DNA from: Verrucomicrobiota bacterium
Lineage (GTDB): Bacteria > Verrucomicrobiota > Kiritimatiellia > Kiritimatiellales > Tichowtungiaceae
NCBI GenBank assembly: GCA_020853375.1
Contig: JADYZA010000196.1
Span: 1 to 9,518, forward strand
Length of the DNA: 9,518 nt
Reading direction: 5' to 3'
Made by a program: the position numbers and the translations under genes. Each line of letters begins with the position of its first letter. Position 1 is the first letter of the stretch. This document shows positions 1 through 6,380 of this stretch, piece by piece. The notes beneath the pieces were generated by a model. That model was given only the letters and a program-made list of their open reading frames with translations. It did not search any database and was not told where the DNA came from.

Positions 1-929
1 TGCATGTATATAAGCAGTTTGCCGAAGAGTACATGGCCATGCCGGTTTTGATCGGCGAGAAAACCGCTGGCGAACGGTTTCCGGGCGCGGTGAACACGCT
101 GTGCATTGAAGCACTGATGCAGGACTGTAAAGCGCTTCAGGCGGGAACCAGTCATTTCCTCGGGCAGAATTTCGCGGCGGCGTCAGGAATTAAGTTTCAG
201 TCACGTGAAGGGCGCGAGGAAATAGCCTGGACCACGTCTTGGGGCGTGTCCACTCGGCTGATCGGCGGGATGATCATGACGCATGCGGATGATGACGGCA
301 TGGTGATGCCGCCGAAGCTGGCACCGTCGCACGTGGTGATTCTTCCGATCATCCGTAAGGATTCTGATGAGGCGGCGATTTTAAAATACTGTAATGAAAC
401 CGCTGCGATGCTTCGTGCTCAAAGCTACGCCGGACGTCCGGTTGAAGTCATTGTGGACAGCCGCGACATCAATGCGGGCGAAAAAGGCTGGCAGTGGGTT
501 AAAAAAGGTATTCCGCTGCGCGTTGAGATTGGCCCGCGTGATATGGAGAATGAAGCGGTTTATGTGGCGCGGCGCGACAAGGGTTCCAAGGAAAAGTACG
601 GACAGAGTCGTGCAGAGTTTGTCGCCTCCATCGCGGACGTGCTTGCGGATATGCAGAAAAATCTATTTGATCGGGCTTGTGCGTTTAGCACTGAAAACAC
701 TCGAGAGATCGATAACTGGGATGATTTTGTTGCGTTCTTTAAAGAGGGTCGCGGCGGGTTTGCTCTGGCGCATTGGGACGGAAGCGAAGAGACCGAGAAA
801 AAAATCAATGACGAATTATCTGTGACAATCCGATGCATCCCTTTTGATTACGAGCAAAGCGGGGCTGGAGCGTGCGTGATGAGTGGACGTCCGAGCAAAG
901 GACGTGTTGTTTTCGCAAAAAGTTATTAA
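1..929 (+). CDS. proS: Prolyl-tRNA synthetase, archaeal/eukaryote-like type, C-terminal part (5' end outside window)
   Basis: This enzyme charges tRNA-Pro with proline in the cytoplasm. The frame is open to the left edge (codons from base 3, about 308 residues visible), so the ATG at 33 is internal and the true start is upstream; the family is usually near 480-500 residues. Visible are the class II core segment with GTSHFLGQNF, then SWGVSTRLIGGMIMTH followed by a D-D-x-G-x-V-x-PP stretch (motif 3 region), the anticodon-binding domain starting near PSHVVILPI, and the C-terminal domain ending GRPSKGRVVFAKSY. That ending is characteristic of the archaeal/eukaryote-like (ProS type 3) form, not the E. 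coli form with an editing insertion. Several cysteines that bind zinc in other members seem absent (HWDG where others have a Cys-Gly). Stop TAA at 927-929. The next gene starts 19 bases later and is probably co-transcribed. Family call is very sure; the zinc remark is from memory of the family. Confidence 0.95.
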   Translation, partial: HVYKQFAEEYMAMPVLIGEKTAGERFPGAVNTLCIEALMQDCKALQAGTSHFLGQNFAAASGIKFQSREGREEIAWTTSWGVSTRLIGGMIMTHADDDGMVMPPKLAPSHVVILPIIRKDSDEAAILKYCNETAAMLRAQSYAGRPVEVIVDSRDINAGEKGWQWVKKGIPLRVEIGPRDMENEAVYVARRDKGSKEKYGQSRAEFVASIADVLADMQKNLFDRACAFSTENTREIDNWDDFVAFFKEGRGGFALAHWDGSEETEKKINDELSVTIRCIPFDYEQSGAGACVMSGRPSKGRVVFAKSY

Positions 930-937
930 TTCTCAGT

Positions 938-944
938 AGGAGAG
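938..944 (+). promoter_or_regulatory. Strong ribosome binding site AGGAGAG
   Basis: AGGAGAG ends four bases before the ATG at 949 and supports that start for the small membrane protein. It lies in the 19-base gap after proS, so translation does not depend on a separate leader. Confidence 0.7.
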
Positions 945-948
945 CGAA

Positions 949-1539
949 ATGGCTAAGAGCAGATTTAACATCAAAGGGACCAAGGATTTTCTGGTTGCGG
1001 CCGTTCTTTGCGGCTTTCTCTGCATTTGGTCGATTCGCGATGCGTGGTTCCCAACCGAAAAAATACTGAAAAAGCATCCGCATGAAATACAGGTGGCATT
1101 CAAAGTCCCGGGCGTGATTAAGGCCATACATGTGAAACCCGGTGATGAAGTCACCGGGAAAATGTTGTTGGCCAGCCTGTATGATGACGGCTACCGCGCC
1201 AAAGTATCGGAAGCCGAGCAGGCGTTTGCGACTGCCAAGACGACGAAAGACCTCGCAGTTGAGAAAAAACTGGAAATATTGATGCAGGCGCGAAGTGATT
1301 TGGATTCCTGCACTTTGGAAAATACCGATGTTTCCTGGATGACAACGCATGGCGAAGAGCCGTTGCGCGGTATTGTCGGTCGCATTCTAGTCGATTCTTC
1401 GACACCAATTGAAGAAGGCGTTTCTGTGTTAACCGTCAAACCTACCGACACATTTTACATATTTAATAAAACTCTGGCTCTGTTGAGTTTTATTGGGATG
1501 ATTACAGCTCTAATTTTTCATCGAATCGCATCGCGGTAA
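949..1539 (+). CDS. Small membrane-anchored protein with split biotinyl-lipoyl (HlyD-like) domain
   Basis: I do not recognise a named family. The 196-residue protein has a membrane segment at about 13-29. Residues 49-77 (FKVPGVIKAIHVKPGDEVTGKM) match the first half of a biotinyl-lipoyl/HlyD barrel-sandwich domain: a PG...V..G.+V turn. A charged, Ala/Glu/Lys-rich region at about 83-118 could form a short helical hairpin. A second half-motif at about 139-165 (LRGIVGRILVDSSTPIEEGVSVLTV) closes the barrel, and a C-terminal membrane segment lies at about 172-190. The half-hairpin-half order is that of periplasmic adaptor subunits of efflux and secretion systems. Here the hairpin is very short, both ends are in the membrane, and no ABC, RND or MFS partner is beside it. 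The start is set by AGGAGAG four bases upstream. Its spacing to proS suggests co-transcription, but a shared function is not evident. Confidence 0.75.
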   Translation: MAKSRFNIKGTKDFLVAAVLCGFLCIWSIRDAWFPTEKILKKHPHEIQVAFKVPGVIKAIHVKPGDEVTGKMLLASLYDDGYRAKVSEAEQAFATAKTTKDLAVEKKLEILMQARSDLDSCTLENTDVSWMTTHGEEPLRGIVGRILVDSSTPIEEGVSVLTVKPTDTFYIFNKTLALLSFIGMITALIFHRIASR

Positions 1540-1559
1540 AAAACGGTTCGGAATAGAGC

Positions 1560-1587
1560 TTGACCGTACAGGTGGTCGCACTAAGAT
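1560..1587 (+). promoter_or_regulatory. Sigma-70-like promoter for the HU-hisS-aspS operon
   Basis: TTGACC at 1560-1565 (5 of 6 matches to the -35 consensus) and TAAGAT at 1582-1587 (4 of 6 matches to the -10 consensus) are 16 bases apart. Transcription would start near 1594, leaving a leader of about 60 bases with a stem-loop at 1604-1621. It lies in the only sizeable gap upstream of the HU gene. This is sequence similarity only, with no mapped start. Confidence 0.5.
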
Positions 1588-1603
1588 GACAGCCCTTTCT
1601 TAA

Positions 1604-1621
1604 GCTGTAACCTCTTACAGC
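1604..1621 (+). promoter_or_regulatory. Perfect 7-bp inverted repeat in the HU leader
   Basis: GCTGTAA-CCTC-TTACAGC is a perfect 7-bp inverted repeat with a four-base centre. It lies just after the predicted transcription start and about 22 bases before the GGGGGA ribosome binding site of the HU gene. It could be an operator for a dimeric regulator or an mRNA hairpin. No T-run follows, so it is not a standard terminator of the upstream gene. Confidence 0.4.
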
Positions 1622-1653
1622 CAAGATAATTCGAAAAGAGGACGGGGGACGAT

Positions 1654-1935
1654 ATGACAAAGAGAGATTTAGTGGTTCGCATTGCTGATGAGACCGGCCT
1701 GATCCAGCAGGATGTTGCCGCCATTCTTCAGAAGTCGCTGGACTATATCGTCGAGTCTTTGCAAAAAGGCGAAACCGTCGAGTTTAGAAATTTCGGTGTA
1801 TTTGAAATCAACGTCCGCAAAGCCCGCATCGGTCGCAATCCAAATAAGCCGGAAGATGTTGTGACGATCCCTGAGCGCCGCGTCGTGAAGTTCAAGCCCG
1901 GCAAGGTCATGAAACAGCAGATTACCGGCATCTAG
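1654..1935 (+). CDS. HU/IHF-family DNA-binding protein
   Basis: This is a nucleoid-associated protein that binds and bends DNA as a dimer. The full length of 93 residues fits the family (90-100). It starts MTKRDLVVRIADETGL, the helical dimerisation region. FRNFGVFEI leads into the beta-arm. RKARIGRNPNKPED at about 55-68 is the DNA-inserting arm with the conserved R-x-x-R-x-G-x-N-P signature and its intercalating proline. VVKFKPGKVMKQ is the C-terminal helix signature. The GRNPNKPE arm and the Arg-rich VTIPERRVVKF stretch are closer to IHF-like than to classical HU proteins, so I do not assign a hup or ihf symbol. The ribosome binding site GGGGGA (1644-1649) ends four bases before ATG. It is first in the operon with hisS, whose start is three bases after this stop. 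A leader stem-loop at 1604-1621 may regulate it. Confidence 0.93.
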   Translation: MTKRDLVVRIADETGLIQQDVAAILQKSLDYIVESLQKGETVEFRNFGVFEINVRKARIGRNPNKPEDVVTIPERRVVKFKPGKVMKQQITGI

Positions 1936-1938
1936 ATC

Positions 1939-3189
1939 ATGGCCTCTAATTCGCACCAGCCCATCCAGGGTATGTCCGATATCGCATTTCCGGATGTCGC
2001 TCTCTGGCAGTTCATTGAACAGCGCGCCCGCGAAATTTTTGCGCGGTACCGTTTTTCCGAAGTTCGGACGCCTGTTCTCGAGAAACTCGAGTTGTTCACC
2101 CATTCGCTTGGTGACACCACGGATGTCGTGACCAAGGAAATGTACACCTTGGAAGACCGAGGTGGACGCAAATTTGCATTACGTCCGGAAGGCACTGCAG
2201 GTGCCATTCGCTACGTTGCCTCAGGCGGCGAAGAAACCGCAAACGCTCGTATTTTTTATATCGGCCCCATGTTCCGTTGTGAACGGCCGCAGGCGGGTCG
2301 CAAACGCCAGTTTCATCAGATCGGTCTGGAAGCGGTCGGCGCACCCAATCCGCTGGCTGATGCCGAAGTCATAGCCTTGCAGGTTCATTTGCTTGCCGCT
2401 TGGGGACTTTCCGGTGCAAAAATTCGTCTCAATACGATTGGGTTGCCGGAGGATCGTGCAGCTGTGGTGAAAGGTTTGCGCGAGGCAATCCGTCCACGAC
2501 TGCATGAGCTTCCGGAAGAAGCGCAACAGCGCTTCGAAACCAATGTTCTTCGTCTGCTTGATTCCAAAGACGAAGCGGTGAAAAAAGTTATCGCTGGCGT
2601 TCCTCCAGTGATTAGCTTCATGAGTGCCGAATCGCGAGCCTATCTCGAAACAGTGATTGCCACGCTTCGCAGACTGGAAATTGATGTGGAGGTCGATCCC
2701 TCTCTGGTTCGCGGTCTTGATTATTATGTTCACACCGTTTGGGAAGTCGTTCACAGCGGCCTCGGCGCGCAGAACGCGCTGGCTGGCGGCGGACGTTATC
2801 GTATCAACATCGGCGGCCGCGAAATTGACGGTGTCGGATTCGCGATGGGCGTGGAACGGGTGATTGCTTCGCTTGAAGCAACCGGTATCACCGCCACACA
2901 ATTTGCTCCGCCTCCGCCGGTTTTCATCGTTTCGCTTGGTGAGGCGGCATTGAATGAAAATCTGCTTTTGCTCCAGACTCTTCGTCAACGCGGCATCGCC
3001 TGCGAAATGGAACTGGCGGAGCGCAAAGTTCAGGCGCAGATGCGGCGCGCCAATAAATGCGGCGCGCAGCACGTTATCATTCGCGGTGACAGCGAACTCG
3101 AAAAAGGAATTTTTGTACTCAAAAACATGGCCGATGGCACACAGCGAGAAGTTGAACTGCCGGAGCTGATGGAACTTTTAACTCATTAA
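1939..3189 (+). CDS. hisS: Histidyl-tRNA synthetase
   Basis: This class II synthetase attaches histidine to tRNA-His. The 416 residues fit the bacterial length (about 420). The N-terminal IQGMSDI (9-15) is the usual start of the core, and [10 protein letters not shown] is motif 1. [19 protein letters not shown] (111-129) is motif 2, with its ATP-contacting arginine. LVRGLDYY (256-263) is the HisRS-specific histidine-binding motif with Arg258. GFAMGVERV (302-310) is motif 3 with Arg307. The anticodon-binding domain runs from about 325 to the end. One oddity is GGGRY followed by Arg288, where most bacterial enzymes have Asp or Asn (GGGRYD/N), with a shortened loop after it. No clear ribosome binding site precedes ATG; with only three bases from the HU stop, translation is probably coupled. 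aspS follows 14 bases downstream, a common hisS-aspS pairing. Confidence 0.97.
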   Translation: MASNSHQPIQGMSDIAFPDVALWQFIEQRAREIFARYRFSEVRTPVLEKLELFTHSLGDTTDVVTKEMYTLEDRGGRKFALRPEGTAGAIRYVASGGEETANARIFYIGPMFRCERPQAGRKRQFHQIGLEAVGAPNPLADAEVIALQVHLLAAWGLSGAKIRLNTIGLPEDRAAVVKGLREAIRPRLHELPEEAQQRFETNVLRLLDSKDEAVKKVIAGVPPVISFMSAESRAYLETVIATLRRLEIDVEVDPSLVRGLDYYVHTVWEVVHSGLGAQNALAGGGRYRINIGGREIDGVGFAMGVERVIASLEATGITATQFAPPPPVFIVSLGEAALNENLLLLQTLRQRGIACEMELAERKVQAQMRRANKCGAQHVIIRGDSELEKGIFVLKNMADGTQREVELPELMELLTH

Positions 3190-3203
3190 CAGGATCAAGA
3201 CCT

Positions 3204-4991
3204 ATGCATAAATTTCGTACACACACCTGCGGACAGCTCCGCAAAGAACACGTTGGACAAACCGTTCGCCTTTCCGGCTGGGTTAACACCATCCGCGACC
3301 ACGGCGGAGTTCTGTTTATTGACCTACGCGATCACTACGGCATCACTCAGATTGTGATCAGCCCAGACAAAGCGTTCTATAAAAACATTGAACACTGGCG
3401 TGTTGAAACTGTGATTTGTTTCACCGGGAACGTGGTCGCCCGCGATGCATCCGCCGTGAATCCAAAGCTGATCACCGGAGAAGTCGAACTGGTTGCTGAA
3501 ACAATGGAAGTTCTCGGCGAAGCCGAAGTGATTCCTTTCCAGGTCAACAAAGAAGAGGAGTGCTCGGAAGCTCTGCGTCTCAAATACCGCTTTCTCGATC
3601 TGCGCCGCAAGAGTTTGCACGACAACATTGTTCTGCGCTCAAAAGTGATTTCGCGCATCCGCCATCTGATGACGGAACAGGGCTTCCTTGAATACCAGAC
3701 TCCGATTCTGACCAGCTCGTCGCCGGAAGGCGCGCGCGACTATCTCGTTCCGAGTCGCGTGCATCCCGGCAAGTTCTATGCGTTGCCGCAGGCTCCTCAG
3801 CAGTTTAAACAGTTGCTGATGGTTTCAGGTTTCGACCGTTATTTCCAGATCGCGCCATGTTTCCGCGATGAAGATGCCCGCGCCGACCGTTCACCCGGCG
3901 AGTTCTACCAGCTGGATATGGAGCTGAGTTTCGCCACGCAGGACGATGTGTTCGCAGTGAATGAAAAACTTCTCTCAACCATTTTCAAAGAGTTCAGCAC
4001 GAAGAAAGTGGATGGCATTCCGTTCACCCGTATTCCGTACCGCGAAGCGATGGATAAATACGGTTCCGATAAACCGGACCTGCGTAATCCGTTGATTATG
4101 CAGGATGCCAGCGGCGTCTTCCGCACGTGTGGCTTCAAGGCCTTTGCAGGCGTGGTGGAGAAGGGCGGCGTGGTAAAAACGATCGCCGTCAAAGGTTGCG
4201 CCGGACAGCCGCGCAAGTTTTTCGACGATATGGTCGCTTTCGCCCAATCGGTGGGCGCCAAAGGTCTCGGTTATATCAGTTGGGCGGACGGCGAAGCCAA
4301 AGGCCCGATTGCGAAATTTCTCAGCGCAGATGAGTTAAGCCAGCTTAAGTCGCTCGGCGGCGTGAACGACGGCGACACGATGTTCTTTGTCGCCGATACG
4401 GCTAAGGGCGCGCAGAGCATCGGCGGCGCGGTTCGCACTGAACTTGGCGTTCGGCTCGGCTTGCTTGAAAAAGATGTTTTCCGCTTCTGCTGGATTGTCG
4501 ACTTTCCAATGTTTGAACTCGATGACGAAGGCAAGGTGGCGTTCAGCCATAATCCGTTCTCCATGCCGCAAGGCGGCATGGACGCGCTGATGAACAAAGA
4601 CCCGCTGGATATTTTGGCTTTCCAATACGACATCGTCTGTAACGGCATTGAACTTTCTTCCGGCGCGGTTCGCAACCACAGCCCGGAAACTATGATCAAG
4701 GCGTTTGATATCGCTGGGTACGGCAAGGAAGTGGTCGAATCGAAATTCCCCGCACTTTATCGTGCGTTCAAATATGGCGCGCCGCCGCATGCAGGGATCG
4801 CTCCCGGTGTAGACCGTATGGTCATGCTGCTGGCCGACGAGCCGAACATTCGCGAAGTGATTGCTTTCCCGATGAATCAGAAAGCTGAAGACCTGCTGAT
4901 GGGTGCGCCGGGTACCGTTGAGTTGAAACAGCTCCGCGAACTCCACATTAATCTCAAATTGCCCAAAAAAGCCGAAGAAACTACCGCATAA
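3204..4991 (+). CDS. aspS: Aspartyl-tRNA synthetase, bacterial type, possibly non-discriminating
   Basis: This class II synthetase charges tRNA-Asp and may also charge tRNA-Asn with Asp. At 595 residues it matches the bacterial type with a GAD insertion domain. An N-terminal OB-fold anticodon-binding domain covers about 1-110 ([19 protein letters not shown]). The catalytic core has motif 2, [19 protein letters not shown], with Arg221, Asp222 and Glu223. The GAD domain spans about 290-425. Motif 3 is [12 protein letters not shown] with Arg538, followed by the typical [17 protein letters not shown] ending. The [10 protein letters not shown] wording is that of alphaproteobacterial and related enzymes, unlike RQPEFTQID of E. 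coli. His33 aligns with His31 of the Pseudomonas non-discriminating enzyme, where E. coli has Leu. If so, Asp-tRNA-Asn would have to be amidated by GatCAB. A weak AGGA lies about eight bases before ATG. It is last in the HU-hisS-aspS operon. Confidence 0.97.
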   Translation: MHKFRTHTCGQLRKEHVGQTVRLSGWVNTIRDHGGVLFIDLRDHYGITQIVISPDKAFYKNIEHWRVETVICFTGNVVARDASAVNPKLITGEVELVAETMEVLGEAEVIPFQVNKEEECSEALRLKYRFLDLRRKSLHDNIVLRSKVISRIRHLMTEQGFLEYQTPILTSSSPEGARDYLVPSRVHPGKFYALPQAPQQFKQLLMVSGFDRYFQIAPCFRDEDARADRSPGEFYQLDMELSFATQDDVFAVNEKLLSTIFKEFSTKKVDGIPFTRIPYREAMDKYGSDKPDLRNPLIMQDASGVFRTCGFKAFAGVVEKGGVVKTIAVKGCAGQPRKFFDDMVAFAQSVGAKGLGYISWADGEAKGPIAKFLSADELSQLKSLGGVNDGDTMFFVADTAKGAQSIGGAVRTELGVRLGLLEKDVFRFCWIVDFPMFELDDEGKVAFSHNPFSMPQGGMDALMNKDPLDILAFQYDIVCNGIELSSGAVRNHSPETMIKAFDIAGYGKEVVESKFPALYRAFKYGAPPHAGIAPGVDRMVMLLADEPNIREVIAFPMNQKAEDLLMGAPGTVELKQLRELHINLKLPKKAEETTA

Positions 4992-4998
4992 TTTCTTC
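4974..4998 (+). terminator. Weak A/T-rich stem-loop at the end of aspS
   Basis: GAAGAAA (4974-4980) and TTTCTTC (4992-4998) form a perfect 7-bp inverted repeat with an 11-base loop that includes the aspS stop codon. The stem is weak and no clean T-run follows, so termination here would be partial at best. No convincing promoter is visible in the 60 bases before the next gene, so read-through into it is possible. Confidence 0.22.
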
Positions 4999-5012
4999 CT
5001 GCCGATTGCGCA
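4996..5012. repeat. 17-bp direct repeat, left copy
   Basis: TTCCTGCCGATTGCGCA occurs here, just after the aspS stop, and again identically at 6386-6402. The two copies bracket the membrane-protein gene. It contains the heptamer GCCGATT that is tandemly repeated at 6774-6801. Confidence 0.6.
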
Positions 5013-5050
5013 ACGGTGTGATAAATACAGAAGACTTCGGGACAGAATGA

Positions 5051-6358
5051 GTGGTATCTTGGGATTTTCGTATGATCAGTTGCACCTGCAGGAGATTTAC
5101 GAATGAATCGCGTGCAACCCTGCTTTTCTTGGTTTTTCTGGTCATTCCCTTCATTTCACACACAATCGGTTTTTTACTGCCTGAGAAGTACACATCGTGG
5201 CAGATAACAGAATGGTTGATCAATTATTCGGGCGGTTTTGTCCGGCGAGGGTTGCCGGGGGCTTTATTGTACCAGGTTTCATTGTACGCGCATATTCCTC
5301 CGAATCAGCTGATTGTTCTCATCAGTATGGTCAGCTACCTCATTCTGGCGCTTGTTTTTTGCAGAATTCTGAAAAATCTGTTGCCGGCCTGGATATTGTT
5401 TTCACCGTTTCTTCTAGGTATGCCGGTGTGGTCCAATTTTACCGTTAGAAAAGACACCTTCATTTTACTCCTGTTTGCCGGTTGCATTGCGGTCGTGAGA
5501 AAGGTGAGGGGATTCATTCCGATGGTAGTTATCCTGAATGCCGTGGCCGTTATCGGTGTATTGTGCCATGAGATGTTCATGTTTATAAGCCTCCCGTTTC
5601 TTTGGGTTTTGATCTCAACCCGGATGGCAAAGACGAAATCTGCAGCCCATCGGCATCTCATTCCGGCAGCCGTACTGAGTCCATTGATTTTGGCCGGTGT
5701 GTGGGCTTTGCTTCATCATGGAGACGCCAGCATAGCGGATAAAATAACCTCTTCCTGGAATATTATTTTCGGCTGCATTCCCGGGATCACCTTCCGATAT
5801 GCAGGTCCCGAGGCAGCGATTGACGGGATCCGCTGGACGACTGATTTCGCCATGTCGCTGGCGCTTGGTGACCTGCGTAAATCCATCTTTCCAGTGATGG
5901 CGGGTACCGGACTGATATGGTTTGTAATTTGCGGCAATCTGCATTGGGCGAATGGTTTATCCAAAAATACTGACGGTGAGGCATCGCAAAAAAGAATACA
6001 GGGGATGTTCACTGTAATAGCAATTATTCAACTGGTTTCCGTTCTGCCGCTGTTTTTTGCAGGGAAAGATTTTGGCCGCTGGATGTTTCTCTGGATCAGT
6101 TCAACACTGCTTATTCTGCCTTGCTGTATCAACGAACCGATTGATCTTCTGGAGCGGGTGAGCCTGTCGGTCGCAAGAATTATCCCCCAGTTTGTGAACA
6201 GTTCTAAGCTGAATCCGTTACTGTTTCTTTTCGCGGGATTCCCGTGTGCAAACTGGTGTCTGTCGGAATACTTTCAGTCAATGCCTGTCGGATGCAACAT
6301 GCATCTGATCAACGAGATATTCCGAATGTTCTTATCGTGTTTCCACAGTGTGATATGA
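5051..6358 (+). CDS. Polytopic membrane protein of unknown function (uncertain 5' end)
   Basis: I do not recognise a characterised family. The frame gives up to 435 residues with roughly ten hydrophobic segments: about 23-43, 87-107, 112-127, 137-149, 155-172, 175-189, 203-221, 280-296, 319-337, 345-359 and 387-403. Polar motifs stand out: WLINYSGGFVRRGL at 55-68 in the first external loop, RKD at 133-135, CHE at 172-174 and GKDFGRW at 338-344. Charged residues beside membrane helices resemble GT-C-type glycosyltransferases or polysaccharide polymerases, but this is only an analogy. The start is unclear. The frame is open from a GTG at 5051, and ATG 5072 is in frame. The best ribosome binding site, AGGAG at 5090-5094, serves an ATG at 5103 that is one frame off. 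Residues before 22 are Cys/Arg-rich and do not look like a membrane protein start. A one-base loss in the T-runs after 5120 would join MNRVQPCF to LVFLVIPF. It lies between 17-bp repeats and may be a later insertion. Confidence 0.7.
   Translation: MVSWDFRMISCTCRRFTNESRATLLFLVFLVIPFISHTIGFLLPEKYTSWQITEWLINYSGGFVRRGLPGALLYQVSLYAHIPPNQLIVLISMVSYLILALVFCRILKNLLPAWILFSPFLLGMPVWSNFTVRKDTFILLLFAGCIAVVRKVRGFIPMVVILNAVAVIGVLCHEMFMFISLPFLWVLISTRMAKTKSAAHRHLIPAAVLSPLILAGVWALLHHGDASIADKITSSWNIIFGCIPGITFRYAGPEAAIDGIRWTTDFAMSLALGDLRKSIFPVMAGTGLIWFVICGNLHWANGLSKNTDGEASQKRIQGMFTVIAIIQLVSVLPLFFAGKDFGRWMFLWISSTLLILPCCINEPIDLLERVSLSVARIIPQFVNSSKLNPLLFLFAGFPCANWCLSEYFQSMPVGCNMHLINEIFRMFLSCFHSVI
5090..5105 (+). 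promoter_or_regulatory. Strong ribosome binding site and ATG out of frame with the membrane protein
   Basis: AGGAG (5090-5094) is eight bases from an ATG at 5103. That frame runs 34 codons to a TAA at 5205-5207 and overlaps the start of the membrane-protein frame. It is either the real start of that gene, displaced by a one-base error or frameshift, or chance. Confidence 0.4.
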
Positions 6359-6380
6359 AAATTACCGTTTGGTAATTTTC
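6357..6380. terminator. Bidirectional terminator-like stem-loop shared by converging genes
   Basis: GAAAATTACC (6357-6366), loop GTTT, GGTAATTTTC (6371-6380) is a perfect 10-bp stem with a tetraloop. The plus-strand gene's TGA (6356-6358) and the minus-strand gene's TAA (6364-6362) both lie in or at its left arm. AATTTTC gives a short T-run on each strand as the 3' arm. The position between two convergent genes and the symmetry fit a bidirectional terminator, although the T-run is inside the stem. Confidence 0.65.

Noticed and set aside
805..1350. 181-codon minus-strand frame across the proS end and the small membrane gene
   Set aside because: It overlaps two plus-strand genes with good family or signal support, and its translation has no recognisable domain.
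1562..1577. GACC...GGTC inverted repeat overlapping the -35 box of the HU promoter
   Set aside because: A 4-bp arm pair with an 8-base gap is expected by chance; I did not list it as an operator.
2221..3072. Long 283-codon open frame on the minus strand opposite hisS
   Set aside because: It lies wholly within hisS, whose motifs are clear, and its translation shows no family resemblance and has His/Asn/Phe-rich composition typical of a shadow frame.
4503..4516. TTTCCAATGTTTGAA in aspS, similar to the TCCAA-N3-TTGGA palindrome
   Set aside because: It breaks the right arm and encodes the conserved DFPMFE motif of AspRS, so protein conservation explains it.
4335..4946. 203-codon minus-strand frame opposite aspS
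   Set aside because: It is antisense to the catalytic core of aspS and looks like a codon-bias shadow.
5103..5207. 34-codon open frame MNRVQPCF... as a separate small gene or leader peptide
   Set aside because: It overlaps the first helix of the membrane protein and its ribosome binding site is better explained as the real start of that gene with a one-base displacement; reported as a start problem instead.
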